NCBI RefSeq assembly: GCF_900142575.1
Contig: NZ_FRBI01000014.1
Span: forward strand, 62,001-126,000
DNA length: 64,000 bases
Source of the DNA: Actinacidiphila paucisporea
GTDB lineage: Bacteria > Actinomycetota > Actinomycetes > Streptomycetales > Streptomycetaceae
Reading direction: 5' to 3'
Part shown: in pieces, positions 19,345 through 28,614 of the stretch
How the letters are laid out: each line of letters opens with the position of its first letter
How positions within the stretch are numbered: the stretch's first letter is position 1
The notes under the pieces: model-generated
What the model was told of the DNA's origin: nothing
The model's input: only the letters and a program-made list of their open reading frames with translations
Databases searched by the model: none
Made by a program: the position numbers and the translations under genes

Positions 19345-20874
19345 ATGACCGACGACTACCTCGTACGTATCGGCAGGCTCATCAGGGACGCCCGGCAGCA
19401 TCGCGGCTGGACACAGACCCATCTGGCGGACGCGCTCGGCACCAGCCAGAGCGCGGTGAACCGGATCGAGCGGGGCAACCAGAACATCAGCCTTGAGATG
19501 ATCGCCAGGATCGGCGAGGCCCTCGACAGCGAGATCGTCTCCCTCGGCTACTCGGGCCCCATGCACCTGCGGGTGGTCGGCGGCCGTCGGCTATCCGGTG
19601 CCATAGACGTCAAGACGAGCAAGAACGCCTGCGTCGCCCTGCTGTGCGCGACGCTGCTGAACGCCGGCCGCACCACTCTGCGCCGGGTCGCCAGGATCGA
19701 GGAGGTCTACCGCATCCTCGAAGTGCTCGGCAGCATCGGGGTGCGCACCCGGTGGATCAACGACGGCAACGACCTGGAGATCGTCCCGCCCGCCACGCTC
19801 GACCTGGCCGCGATGGACACCGAGGCCGCCCGGCGCACCCGCAGCGTGATCATGTTCCTCGGCCCGCTGCTGCACAGGACCGACCGCTTCAGGATCCCGT
19901 ACGCAGGCGGCTGCGACCTCGGCACCCGAACGGTCCAACCGCACATGAACGCGCTGCGGCACTTCGGTCTCGACGTCACCGCCACCGACGGCTTCTACCA
20001 CGCCGAGGTGGCCGGCGGAGTCGCCCCGCACCGCCCGATCGTGCTGACCGAGCGCGGCGACACCGTGACCGAGAACGCGCTGCTGGCGGCCGCCCGCTAC
20101 GAGGGCGTCACCGTCATCCGCAACGCCAGCTCCAACTACATGGTCCAGGACCTGTGCTTCTTCCTCGAAGAGCTGGGCGTCAAGGTCGAGGGCATCGGCA
20201 CCACCACGCTGACCGTGCACGGCGTGGCGCACATCGACAAGAACGTCGACTACGCGCCCTCCGAGGACCCGGTCGAGGCGATGAGCCTGCTGGCCGCGGC
20301 CGTGGTCACCGAGTCCGAGCTGACCATCCGCCGGGCGCCGATCGAGTTCCTGGAGATCGAGCTCGCGGTCCTGGAGGAGATGGGCCTGGACTTCGAACTC
20401 ACCCCGGAATACCGCGCGGACAACGGCCGTACCCGGCTGGTGGACCTCACCGTCCGCCCGTCCAAGCTGCGCTCGCCGATCGACAAGATCCACCCGATGC
20501 CCTTCCCCGGCCTGAACATCGACAACGTGCCCTTCTTCGCGGCCATCGCCGCGACCGCCCAGGGCTCGACCCTCATCCACGACTGGGTCTACGACAACCG
20601 CGCGATCTACCTCACCGAGCTGACCCGGCTCGGCGCGGCCGTCAAGCTCCTCGACCCGCACCGGATCATGGTGGAGGGCCCCACCCGCTGGCGCGCCTCG
20701 GAGATGATGTGCCCGCCGGCGCTGCGCCCCGCGGTGGTCGTCCTGCTGGCCATGATGGCGGCCGAGGGCACCTCGGTGCTGCGCAACGTCTACGTCATCA
20801 ACCGCGGCTACGAGGATCTGGCCGAGCGGCTGAACACGATCGGTGCGCAGATCGAGATCTTCCGCGACATCTGA
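19345..20874 (+). CDS. murA2: XRE HTH domain fused to UDP-GlcNAc 1-carboxyvinyltransferase-like enzyme (MurA2)
   Basis: 509 residues. Residues 8-65 are an XRE/cro-type helix-turn-helix (WTQTHLADALGTSQSAVNRIE). Residues ~72-508 are an EPSP/MurA two-domain inside-out barrel. Key MurA features are kept: Lys93-Asn94 (KTSKNA) of the UDP-GlcNAc/PEP site and Cys190 in GGCDLGTRTVQPH, equivalent to the catalytic loop Cys. MurA transfers enolpyruvate from PEP to UDP-GlcNAc, the first committed peptidoglycan step. Streptomyces have a housekeeping MurA elsewhere plus this fused paralogue (SCO5998 in S. coelicolor, from memory). Whether the fusion is an enzyme, a nutrient-sensing regulator or both is open. 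The promoter palindrome at 19317 supports DNA binding. Divergent from acnA. Confidence 0.9.
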   Translation: MTDDYLVRIGRLIRDARQHRGWTQTHLADALGTSQSAVNRIERGNQNISLEMIARIGEALDSEIVSLGYSGPMHLRVVGGRRLSGAIDVKTSKNACVALLCATLLNAGRTTLRRVARIEEVYRILEVLGSIGVRTRWINDGNDLEIVPPATLDLAAMDTEAARRTRSVIMFLGPLLHRTDRFRIPYAGGCDLGTRTVQPHMNALRHFGLDVTATDGFYHAEVAGGVAPHRPIVLTERGDTVTENALLAAARYEGVTVIRNASSNYMVQDLCFFLEELGVKVEGIGTTTLTVHGVAHIDKNVDYAPSEDPVEAMSLLAAAVVTESELTIRRAPIEFLEIELAVLEEMGLDFELTPEYRADNGRTRLVDLTVRPSKLRSPIDKIHPMPFPGLNIDNVPFFAAIAATAQGSTLIHDWVYDNRAIYLTELTRLGAAVKLLDPHRIMVEGPTRWRASEMMCPPALRPAVVVLLAMMAAEGTSVLRNVYVINRGYEDLAERLNTIGAQIEIFRDI

Positions 20875-21086
20875 CGGGCGGCTGCCGCCGCACCCTCTCT
20901 GAGCTGGCATTCAGCGGGTCAGGGAGTGGTAGGGCGGCGCCTCTGGGCCCGGTCCAGAAGATCGCCCGCGATCTCACCTTCCCGGCCGAGCGAGGGACAA
21001 CGAGCCGCCGCCGGAGGCTGGGGCGCCTACGCAGCCGAGATCAGCCGAGATCAGCCGAAGCAAGGCTCCTGAGATGCGCCTTCCGG

Positions 21087-21584
21087 TCAGCTCGCGCTGA
21101 CGGCCCCGTTGCGGACGTAGCCAAGGTCGATGGGCGTCGCCGGGGCACCGTCTTTCCACACGGCGAGCAATGCGGGCAGCTGCGGCGGCCACAACGGCTC
21201 GGAATCACCGGCCAGATCCTCGGGCGACCACCACCTCCATCGGAGGATTTTGTCCGCGGCATGCGCAGCAGCCAGATCGCCGACTGGATCTCGGCGGGGA
21301 CCACGCGCGAGGAAGATCTGCTCGTGCTGACGAACCGCCACCCCGGCCCTGGTGAAGTCGTGTTCCCACAGGCACAGCACGGTGCCGTCGACCTCGATGT
21401 CGGTCCACCCCGTCTCCTCGCGCAACTCGCGCTCAGCCGCCTGCAGCGGTGACTCTCCCGGATCCAGCCCGCCGCCAGGCATCGCCCAGTGGACGCCGAC
21501 TTCCTCGTTGTCATACCGGAACATGAAGATCGACCCCGCTGGGTCCAGGACCGCGACTCTGGCTGCTTGTCTGGGTATCCGCAT
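21087..21584 (-). CDS. NUDIX hydrolase
   Basis: 165-residue NUDIX protein with the complete box: G in GGGLDPGE, then REL and EETGW, matching Gx5Ex7REUxEExGU at residues ~38-60. Such enzymes hydrolyse nucleoside diphosphates linked to another moiety; this one's substrate cannot be told. It ends with a W-rich segment (RWRWWSPEDL) common in actinobacterial NUDIX proteins. The start is uncertain. The ATG at 21584 begins the domain cleanly but has no good Shine-Dalgarno, and the frame continues upstream through another ATG at 21623. Low-copy context: it sits next to a possible integration scar. Confidence 0.8.
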   Translation of the reverse strand: MRIPRQAARVAVLDPAGSIFMFRYDNEEVGVHWAMPGGGLDPGESPLQAAERELREETGWTDIEVDGTVLCLWEHDFTRAGVAVRQHEQIFLARGPRRDPVGDLAAAHAADKILRWRWWSPEDLAGDSEPLWPPQLPALLAVWKDGAPATPIDLGYVRNGAVSAS

Positions 21585-22113
21585 CGCGCCAGCCTGCCAG
21601 CCCTGAACAACGCCGTCGATCATGTCAGCGGCAGGGCATTCGGGCAGTTCCCATACCCGACTCCACCATGACACCCCGACCTGCACACCGTCGTCCGCGC
21701 CGGCGACACCCTCAGCACCCGCCTCACCGCGAAGCCCGGCCTGCCCCGCCCCCACCGCACCAGGGACGAACGCTCCGGGGTTTGCAGGAAACCGACGGTC
21801 GGGCGTCCCGCAAGGATGATCTCGAATCGGGCTGAAAACACGCTGACCTGGCCAAATGCCAATCCAGCGGGCCTTTTGTGCACCGTCGGGACGACAGGAA
21901 TTGAGCCGCGGCCGACCGAGCCGCGGCCGGTCGGCCGCGGCTCGGTCGGGTGGTCGAACGCGCCGCCGTTCGGTCGATCGTGGTGGCGCCGCGGACGCCC
22001 GGGACGGCGGGTCGCCGGAATCGGCGGTGCGGAAACCTAGACTCGCCCGGCAGGACCGTGCCGCACATCCACCGCAGGCGCCGCAGCACCCCGAAAGCGA
22101 GGAGACGCGCACC
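21585..22113. other. gene-free stretch with LysM-like remnant, tRNA-3'-end-like fragment and large hairpin
   Basis: About 530 bases with no intact gene. On the plus strand near 21676-21735 a short open stretch reads HTVVRAGDTLSTRL, a LysM-like N-terminus with no continuation. At 21884-21905 the minus strand reads TCCTGTCGTCCCGA preceded by a degenerate T-arm, like the 3' end of a tRNA (proline type most similar from memory). A perfect 18-bp-arm hairpin follows at 21912. The zwf promoter must also lie here. A decayed integration site is the inference. Confidence 0.35.
21912..21949. terminator. large hairpin, terminator-like
   Basis: Two perfect 18-nt arms (CCGACCGAGCCGCGGCCG and its complement) are separated by GT; part of the left arm is also repeated just upstream. 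No gene clearly ends here, so it may terminate a lost gene or read-through into zwf. Confidence 0.55.
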
Positions 22114-23553
22114 ATGACCTCTGCCGACCGGACCTCCGCCGCCCCCGCGGATCCGCAGATCCTCGTCCTGTTCGGCGCGACCGGCGATCTGGCCGGGCGG
22201 AAACTCTTTCCCGGCCTCTACAAACTCTTTCGCGCCCAGATGCTGCCCGACGAGTTCGCGATCATCGGCTCGGGCCGGCATTCACCCGGCACCGACGCGG
22301 AATTCCGCGACAGATTGGCCGCGAAGGTCCGTGAACACGCCGGCGAGGTGTTCGAGGACGATGTCTGGACGGCTTTCGCCGCCCACATCCGCTTCCAGAC
22401 GTCGTCGGCGGACGACGGCGAGGACCTGGCGGCCGCAGTGCGGCAGGCACAGCAGGACGCGGGCGAGCGGGCCCGCACGCTGGTCTACATGTCGGTCCCG
22501 CCGAGCACCATGAAGCCCATGATCCAGATGGTCGGCGCCACCGGCCTCGCCGAGAAGGCGTCACTGATCATGGAGAAGCCGTTCGGCAGTGACGAGGCGA
22601 GTGCGAAGGCGCTGAACGCGGCGGTGCACGAGGTGGTCCCGGAGGAACGCGTCTTCCGGATCGACCACTTCCTCGGCAAGGAGCCGGTCCAGAACATCCT
22701 CGCGCTGCGCTTCGCCAACGGCCTGTTCGAACCGGCGTGGAACCGGGACCACATCGCCTACGTGCAGATCGACGTGCCGGAGGACCTCGGTATCGAGGGC
22801 CGGGCCGCCTTCATGGAGGGCACCGGCACCTTCCGGGACATGGTCACCACCCACCTGTGCCAGATCCTCGGCTTCGTCGCGCTGGAGCCGCCGGTGCGGA
22901 TCGGCGGGAAGGAACTGCGGGCCGAGAAGTACAAGGTCTACCAGTCCCTGCGGCCCTTCGCGCAGGACGAGGTGGTGTTCGGGCAGTACGAGGGATACCG
23001 CGACGAGGATGGCGTCGATCCGCACTCCACGGTCGAGACCTTCGCCGCCGTCCGCGCCTGGATCGACAACTGGCGCTGGCAGGGTGTGCCCTTCCTGCTG
23101 CGGACCGGCAAGTCGATGGCCCAGTCGCGCCGGGTGGTGACCGTCGGGTTCCGCAACCCGCCGCAGGCGCTGTTCGGCGCGGCCTCCTGCAGGCAGGGCG
23201 ATCCCAACGAGATCGTGCTGGAACTCACCGACGAACCAGAGGTGTCGGTGGTGCTGCGTGCCAAGAAGCCCGGCCCGGAGATGGTGCTGGCCGACGCCCG
23301 GCTGGAGTTGCGGTTCGGCGAAGCGTTCCCCAGCGTGGAACCGCTCGAAGCGTACGAGAAGTTGCTGCTCGACGCGATGCACGGCGACCAGACGCTCTAC
23401 ACCGGCGCCGAGGAGATCGAACGGCTGTGGCAGGTGTGCGACGCCGTGCTGCGTGAGCACCCCGACCCGCTGCCGTACGCGCGCGGCTCGTGGGGCCCGG
23501 AGGCGGCCATGCGGCTTGCGGGCGACCGGGGTTGGCGGCTCCCCGACAACTGA
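22114..23553 (+). CDS. zwf: glucose-6-phosphate 1-dehydrogenase
   Basis: 479 residues, slightly short for the family (about 490-510). It oxidises glucose 6-phosphate to 6-phosphogluconolactone and supplies NADPH for the oxidative pentose phosphate pathway. Visible features are the NADP site [10 protein letters not shown] (residues 21-30), the active-site signature [13 protein letters not shown] near residue 185, and the C-terminal beta domain with [10 protein letters not shown]. The ATG at 22114 has GAGGAG 9 nt upstream. The usual Streptomyces zwf genes sit with tal, opcA and pgl. Here the gene stands alone, although a transaldolase lies 12 kb away, so it is probably an additional paralogue. 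Confidence 0.93.
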   Translation: MTSADRTSAAPADPQILVLFGATGDLAGRKLFPGLYKLFRAQMLPDEFAIIGSGRHSPGTDAEFRDRLAAKVREHAGEVFEDDVWTAFAAHIRFQTSSADDGEDLAAAVRQAQQDAGERARTLVYMSVPPSTMKPMIQMVGATGLAEKASLIMEKPFGSDEASAKALNAAVHEVVPEERVFRIDHFLGKEPVQNILALRFANGLFEPAWNRDHIAYVQIDVPEDLGIEGRAAFMEGTGTFRDMVTTHLCQILGFVALEPPVRIGGKELRAEKYKVYQSLRPFAQDEVVFGQYEGYRDEDGVDPHSTVETFAAVRAWIDNWRWQGVPFLLRTGKSMAQSRRVVTVGFRNPPQALFGAASCRQGDPNEIVLELTDEPEVSVVLRAKKPGPEMVLADARLELRFGEAFPSVEPLEAYEKLLLDAMHGDQTLYTGAEEIERLWQVCDAVLREHPDPLPYARGSWGPEAAMRLAGDRGWRLPDN

Positions 23554-24080
23554 GCGTCACCGTTCGGTGCAGACCGTCCACCCCGGCGGTCCCGCGACCT
23601 CGGTGTGCCAGGAGTCGATGCCGCCGATCCCGGCCGGAGCGCCCTGCCACCGCGGGTGAACGACACGATCGTGGCGTTCACAGCCATGGCGGGCGGAGCC
23701 CCCCGTACCGGCGCGGCGGGCGTGGCCGCCCACCACGTCGGGCTCTCGCTCCAGCTTGATGGCGGCGGAGTCCAGGCCGGCCTTCGTCTGACCCCACAGC
23801 TTCTGCGACGGCTCGCCGCGTTTTCACCCATGGAAGCGAACAGAGAATCGAACAAGGTTGGAGGGGTGGGGCCCCGGCCCAGTTCGAGCCCGTGCCCTGT
23901 GCGCCGCCGCGACTGCCCCGCTGACACCGCAGGTCGGAAGCCGGCCGGGATCGAGCGTGACCGCGCGCGGTGTCGCGCCCCGCCGCGGTCGCCTGAGTGG
24001 CGGGCGGACGCGACGCTTGGGACCCTGGACGTAGGACGGCAGGTGAGGCTATGTCGTCATGATTGCGGGAGGCGTGCGCG
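23554..24080. other. gene-free stretch after zwf
   Basis: Open frames on both strands here look like chance products of high GC. On the minus strand around 23740-23830 a short frame reads KLWGQTKAGLDSAAIKLE, which has a natural composition but no start or continuation; it could be a gene relic. I see no clear promoter or hairpin. Confidence 0.35.
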
Positions 24081-24287
24081 ATGGCCGAACAGGGGTTGGA
24101 CAGGATGATCAGCCAGTTGTCGCCGGAGAACCGCGCCTGGGTGGAGCACCTCGACGGTGAGCGGCAGCGGCAACTGCTTGAACAGTGGCAGAGCGAAGGC
24201 GGCAGCACAGGGCTCGGCAGTGTGGGGACCGACGCGAAGAGCGAGACGAGCGCCGACGACCTCGTTGCCCGGTGGCGCCAGAGCTGA
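24081..24287 (+). CDS. small hypothetical protein, 68 aa
   Basis: 68-residue acidic, mostly helical protein beginning MAEQGLDRMISQLSPENRAW, with no signal peptide or membrane segment. The ATG at 24081 has GGGAGG 8 nt upstream and the third codon positions are strongly G/C, so it is likely expressed. I do not recognise the family. Neighbouring intergenic regions are long, suggesting its own promoter. No function can be assigned. Confidence 0.6.
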   Translation: MAEQGLDRMISQLSPENRAWVEHLDGERQRQLLEQWQSEGGSTGLGSVGTDAKSETSADDLVARWRQS

Positions 24288-24842
24288 GCCCGCCACGGGC
24301 CCGTCCTGTGCGCCGCTCGTGGCGACACCCCCCGCCCACGGCACCACCCGCCAGACGGAACCGGCGCACGTCTGCCAGGACGGCAACCGCTCCTGGCGCC
24401 GTGCGCATGAATCCCCCGCCGTGGCGTCGACCGAGACCGTCATCAGCAGGTGGGCGCGGGCGGGGTGGTGAGCTTGCGCTCCTCCACCCACCGGCGCCGG
24501 GACGCCGACGGTGAACTGCCCTTCCCTGACAGCCGACGACCCGATGCGGTCGGGCCACTGTCACCGTCGCTGTCGTCAACGAGTGGTTTTGACCAGGTTG
24601 CCACGGGAAGACAGGATTTCCGGTCCTCGCCGGTCCACGGCTCCCGTGCCGGCCGCCGGCCTGCGGAGGAGCGCGCCTGGCGGGTCACGGTGGGAGGGGT
24701 GCGAGCACCCCCTGCGACCAGCTCGTCGGGCCCGGTCGGGGAGCGCCGCACGCTCGTTGGGCGGGCGTTGGGAAACCGTTGGACCCGTTCGCAAGACTCG
24801 CGGAGCGGTCGCCGAAGGTGCGGCCCGTCTGTGAGGAGAGCA
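24288..24842. other. gene-free stretch upstream of the secreted protein gene
   Basis: About 555 bases where no open frame has both a plausible start and natural composition. The right end must carry the promoter and leader of the secreted protein gene at 24843. I see no distinct operator or riboswitch fold. Confidence 0.4.
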
Positions 24843-25253
24843 ATGCGAATGACAGCGAAAAGGTCCGCTCTGGCGGTGAAGGCGGTGGCCGTCGCGGCGA
24901 CGGCCCTCGCCGGTGTGTTCATGGCTCCCGCGGCCCATGCCGCGGCGGCCGGCACCACCGTACGCGGCACCGCCTGGGCGGGTAAGTGCGAGGCGATCCT
25001 GTACTCCAACGACTCGTCGCAGGCCAGCATGGGGACCTACCAGAGCCAGACGGCGAGCAACGGCGAGGTCTGCACGGGGTGGCTGGAGCGGTCCGTCAAC
25101 GGAGGCGACTACAAGCGGATCTCCGACTACCACAACGTGTACGACCAAGGCGCGAGCTCGTACACCGGCTGGTACTGGGACGGTGCGACCTACTCGGCGG
25201 TTGCGTGCGTGGAGGACGCTGCGGGCGCCATCGCCTGCAGCGCCCCCTGGTGA
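24843..25253 (+). CDS. small secreted protein of unknown function
   Basis: 136-residue precursor. Residues 1-33 are a clear Sec signal peptide (MRMTAKRSALAVKAVAVAATA...), with a likely cut after AAHA. The mature ~100 residues contain four cysteines (AGKCEA, GEVCTG, VACVED, IACSA), enough for two disulfides. They are rich in Tyr, Trp, Ser and Gly, with repeated aromatic stretches (YTGWYWDGATY), suggesting a small beta-rich extracellular domain. The ATG has GAGGAG 4 nt upstream. I do not recognise a family. A 42-bp perfect palindrome ends the unit. Confidence 0.8.
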   Translation: MRMTAKRSALAVKAVAVAATALAGVFMAPAAHAAAAGTTVRGTAWAGKCEAILYSNDSSQASMGTYQSQTASNGEVCTGWLERSVNGGDYKRISDYHNVYDQGASSYTGWYWDGATYSAVACVEDAAGAIACSAPW

Positions 25254-25267
25254 CCCTCGCATGAGCC

Positions 25268-25309
25268 CCGGTGGCCGATCCCGCGGCCGGCCGCGGGATC
25301 GGCCACCGG
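25268..25309. terminator. bidirectional terminator, 42-bp perfect palindrome
   Basis: Arms of 21 bases starting CCGGTGGCCGATCCC mirror each other exactly with no spacer, between the convergent stops of the secreted protein gene and the SARP gene. Confidence 0.85.
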
Positions 25310-25332
25310 GCCCGGTTCGACGGGCCGGCCCG

Positions 25333-28300
25333 TCACCTCGCCGCGAGCCGGGCCTCGATGCGCTCAGCGTCGGGGACCACGAGCTGCCGGGCGAGGACGA
25401 GCGCCTGGCGCAGGTGCCCGGCGGCCTGGTCCGCGGGGGCGCTGCCGGCCAGTGCCTCCAGGGCGAGCATCTCCTCGTACGGTGCCTGGGCGGCCCTGGC
25501 CAGGGCAAGCGCCTGGCGGTGGCAGTCACCGGCCTCGGCAATGGCCGCCGGGGTCCCCTCGGCCAGCAGGACCGCGCCGAGCACGGTGAGGGCCTCCGCC
25601 CTGCCGCGGTGGTCGTGCAGCGTGCGGGAGAGGTCCACGGCGGCGCGGGCGTCGGCCAGCGCGGGGGTGTGGGCGCCGGCGGCCTCCTGGACCTCGGCGA
25701 GTCGCGCCAGCGCACGCGTCCGGTCCGCGGCGCTGTCAGCGTGCGTGCACAGCGCGAGCGCCTCGCGTAGGTCCTTCTCCGCGGCCACCACGTGTCCGGC
25801 CCGCCGGCTGAGCGCGCTGCGGTAGGTGAGGGCCCTGACCCGGTCCAGCAGGGAGCCCGATGTCCGGGACAGCAGGTCGAGGGACTCCTCCAGACACCGT
25901 GCGGCCTCCCCGTACGCCCCGGTCTGCCTCAGCAGGTCGCCGAGGTCGGCCAGCACGGTGGCTGTTCCCACCGGGTGGTCCAGGGAGCGGTAGAGCGCGA
26001 GGGCGGCGCGGTACCGGAGCAGAGCCCGCGCGTAGTCGCCGGTCGACCTGACGAGACAGCCGAGCGCGGTGAGCGCGGCGGCCTGCCCCAGCTCGTTGGA
26101 ATCCGCGACGCTCAGGGCCAGGGCCCGCTCAAGACTCGCGGTGGACTCCTGGTACAGGCCGGCGATCTTCTGCAGCCGGCTGGCCTCGGTCCACGCCTCG
26201 GCCTGCCCCCGTACGTCGCCCACGTCGATGAAGAGCTGCAGGGCGCGCCGCACCGCGTCCTCGGCCGTGTCGCACCGTCCCGTCACGCGCGCGATGCCCG
26301 CGAGGAGGTGCAGGGCGATGGCCTCGCCGTGGGGGTCCGGCAGCGCGCGGGACAGCGCCAGTGCCTCCCGCAGGCTGTCCTCGGCCTCCTCAGGGCCCTG
26401 GAACGTGGAGATGTCGCGCAGGCACGTGGCCTGCCCTGCCCGGTCGCCGGCCGCCCGGGCGGTGTCCACGGCGGTCCGGTACAGGGCCAGCGCCTCCTGC
26501 CGGTACCCGTGCGTGCGCAGGAACTCCTTCATCACGACCGGCAGGTACACCGCGTGCACGCTCAGCCCGTTGCGTGCGGCGTACTCGGCCGCGGACCGCA
26601 GGTTGAGCCGCTCGGTCCGCATCCAGGCAGTCGTCGCCATCGGCCCGTCCATCGCCGGCAGCTCACCCGCCCGGTGGCCCGGCTCAGGCAGCCCGTGCAG
26701 ACCGAACTGCGTGAACGGGCGGACGGCCCGGGCCCCGGCCAGCAGGTAGTAGTCCAGCTGGCGGCGCACGGCCGCGTCGTCGCCGGCGTCGGGCGGCAGA
26801 CCGCGAGCGTACTCGCGGACCAGGTCGTGCATGCGGTAGCGGCCGCGGGTCAGCTCCTCCAGGAGGTGGTGGTCCTCGAGTTCTTCGAGCAGGCGGCGGG
26901 CGGTCGCCAGGTCCACGTCGTGGAGCGCGGCGGTGGCGTAGGCGTCGACGTCCGGCGCGGGCTGCGTACCGAGCCTGCGGAACAGCGCCTTCTGGTCCGC
27001 GGACAGGTCCGCCCACGACGACCGGAACGCCGTGGCGACCGAGGTGTGCTCGGTGGCCAGCGCGGTGAGCTGGTCCTTCGCCGCGCCGAGGTCGGCCACC
27101 AGGTCCGCGGCGGTCCAGGAGGGGTGGTGGCGCAGCCGGGCGGCGGTCAGGTGCAGGGCGAGCGGCAGGTAGCCGCACAGTCGGGCCAGTTCGGCGACCG
27201 CGCCGCTCTCGGCGGCGAGTTCGGGGCGGTCGGCCTTTGCCACCAGCAGTTGGGCGGCGAAGCGCGGGGGGAGCACGCCCAGGGAGACCGGCACCGCATC
27301 CCGCAGCGCCACCAGGCGCCGGCGGCTGGTGACCAGCACGGTGGAGCCCGGGGTGCCCGGCAGCAACGGCTCGATCTGCTCGCTGCTCGCGGCGTCGTCG
27401 AGGATCACCAGAACCCGTCGGCCGGCCAGGCGGCTGCGCCAGAGCCCGGCCCGCGCCGCCACGTCGGCCGGGATCCGCTCGGGGATCTCACCGAGTGCCA
27501 GCAGCAGGCCGGTGAGGGCGTCAGCGGGCTCCACCGGAGGGGTGCCGGGGGTGTGCGCGTGCAGCGGGAAGAAGATCTGACCGTCGGGGAAGTGTTCGGC
27601 CACCCGGTGCGCGACGTGGATGGCGAACGCCGTCTTGCCGACGCCGGGCATGCCGTCCACCGCGTGGACGGCGACCGCCGGCGGCGGGTCGTTGCCGTCG
27701 CGGACCGCGGCAAGCAGGTCGCGGACCGCGACGTCCCGGCCCGAGAAGGCGGCGACGTCGCGCGGCAGAGCGGAGGGCGGGCCGGGCGCCGCCGCGTTCG
27801 GCGAGGCGTGGACCGGGCCGGCGGAGGCAGGGGGGCCGGCCGCCGGGGCCGGTGGTGCGGCAGCCCGGCGGGCAGGCGTGTCAGCGAGGATCTGCTGATG
27901 GGCCGCGCGGGCCGCCGGCCCGGGTTCCACCCCCAGTTCGTCGATGAGTGTGCGGCGCAGCCTCTGGTACGCCTCCAGCGCACCGGCCCGCTGGCCGACG
28001 CGGTGCAGGGTCTGCATGAGCTGGACGTGGAAGACCTCCCGTAAGGGGAACTCCGCGGTCATCCGGAGGAGTTCGGGCAGCAGCCCGTCGGGTCGGCCCT
28101 GCCGCATCTCGGCGTCGCAGCGCCACTCCACCGCCTGCAGCCTGGCTTCCTGCCAGCCGCCGACGCGTGCGCTCTCCAGGGCGGCGAGCCGGGGGAACTC
28201 GCTCAGCGGCGTGCCGCGCCACAGCCCCAGGGCGGCCTGCGTCTCCCGCGTCACCGCCGCCCAGTCGCCCGCCAGGCGCGCGGTCCGGGCCGCGTCCAGC

Positions 28301-28614
28301 CGTCGGCTGAAGTCCGCGGTGTCCAGTTCGCCGTCGCCCACCCGCAGGACCAGGCTGCCCTGCGGCGCGGCCTTGATCCGGTCCTGCTCGCCCAGCGCGC
28401 GGCGCAGCCGCGTCAGGTGGTTGTGGAGCGAGGAACGCGCGGTGGCCGGGGCCCGCTCGCCCCACAGCGCGGTCTCGATCCGGTCCAGCGGGACGGGCCG
28501 GTTCGGCGCGATCAGCAACCCGGCGAGCAGGGCCCTGGTCATGGGCGGACCGGCGGGCTGGTCGGTGCCGTGCCGGTCCTGGACGGTCAGCGGGCCGAGC
28601 AGTGCGAACCTCAT
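25333..28614 (-). CDS. AfsR-type SARP regulator with NB-ARC ATPase and TPR repeats
   Basis: 1093 residues. Residues 1-95 are an OmpR-like winged helix (MRFALLGPLTV start, RSSLHNHLTRLRRALG). Residues ~96-245 are the bacterial transcriptional activation domain. The NB-ARC STAND ATPase runs from ~290 to 560, with Walker A GMPGVGKTA near 320, Walker B RVLVILDDAAS and sensor TSRRRL. A long array of TPR repeats fills residues ~680-1090. AfsR-type proteins activate secondary metabolism genes and are often phosphorylated or ligand-gated. There is no biosynthetic cluster within reach. The closest genes are the divergent conflict-system pair starting 478 nt away, which makes them candidate targets (inference). 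The ATG at 28614 gives the standard SARP N-terminus. Confidence 0.9.
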   Translation of the reverse strand: MRFALLGPLTVQDRHGTDQPAGPPMTRALLAGLLIAPNRPVPLDRIETALWGERAPATARSSLHNHLTRLRRALGEQDRIKAAPQGSLVLRVGDGELDTADFSRRLDAARTARLAGDWAAVTRETQAALGLWRGTPLSEFPRLAALESARVGGWQEARLQAVEWRCDAEMRQGRPDGLLPELLRMTAEFPLREVFHVQLMQTLHRVGQRAGALEAYQRLRRTLIDELGVEPGPAARAAHQQILADTPARRAAAPPAPAAGPPASAGPVHASPNAAAPGPPSALPRDVAAFSGRDVAVRDLLAAVRDGNDPPPAVAVHAVDGMPGVGKTAFAIHVAHRVAEHFPDGQIFFPLHAHTPGTPPVEPADALTGLLLALGEIPERIPADVAARAGLWRSRLAGRRVLVILDDAASSEQIEPLLPGTPGSTVLVTSRRRLVALRDAVPVSLGVLPPRFAAQLLVAKADRPELAAESGAVAELARLCGYLPLALHLTAARLRHHPSWTAADLVADLGAAKDQLTALATEHTSVATAFRSSWADLSADQKALFRRLGTQPAPDVDAYATAALHDVDLATARRLLEELEDHHLLEELTRGRYRMHDLVREYARGLPPDAGDDAAVRRQLDYYLLAGARAVRPFTQFGLHGLPEPGHRAGELPAMDGPMATTAWMRTERLNLRSAAEYAARNGLSVHAVYLPVVMKEFLRTHGYRQEALALYRTAVDTARAAGDRAGQATCLRDISTFQGPEEAEDSLREALALSRALPDPHGEAIALHLLAGIARVTGRCDTAEDAVRRALQLFIDVGDVRGQAEAWTEASRLQKIAGLYQESTASLERALALSVADSNELGQAAALTALGCLVRSTGDYARALLRYRAALALYRSLDHPVGTATVLADLGDLLRQTGAYGEAARCLEESLDLLSRTSGSLLDRVRALTYRSALSRRAGHVVAAEKDLREALALCTHADSAADRTRALARLAEVQEAAGAHTPALADARAAVDLSRTLHDHRGRAEALTVLGAVLLAEGTPAAIAEAGDCHRQALALARAAQAPYEEMLALEALAGSAPADQAAGHLRQALVLARQLVVPDAERIEARLAAR

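Noticed and set aside
23560-23835. Minus-strand gene with KLWGQTKAGLDSAAIKLE
   Set aside because: No start codon with a ribosome site and the natural-looking stretch is too short; at most a relic.
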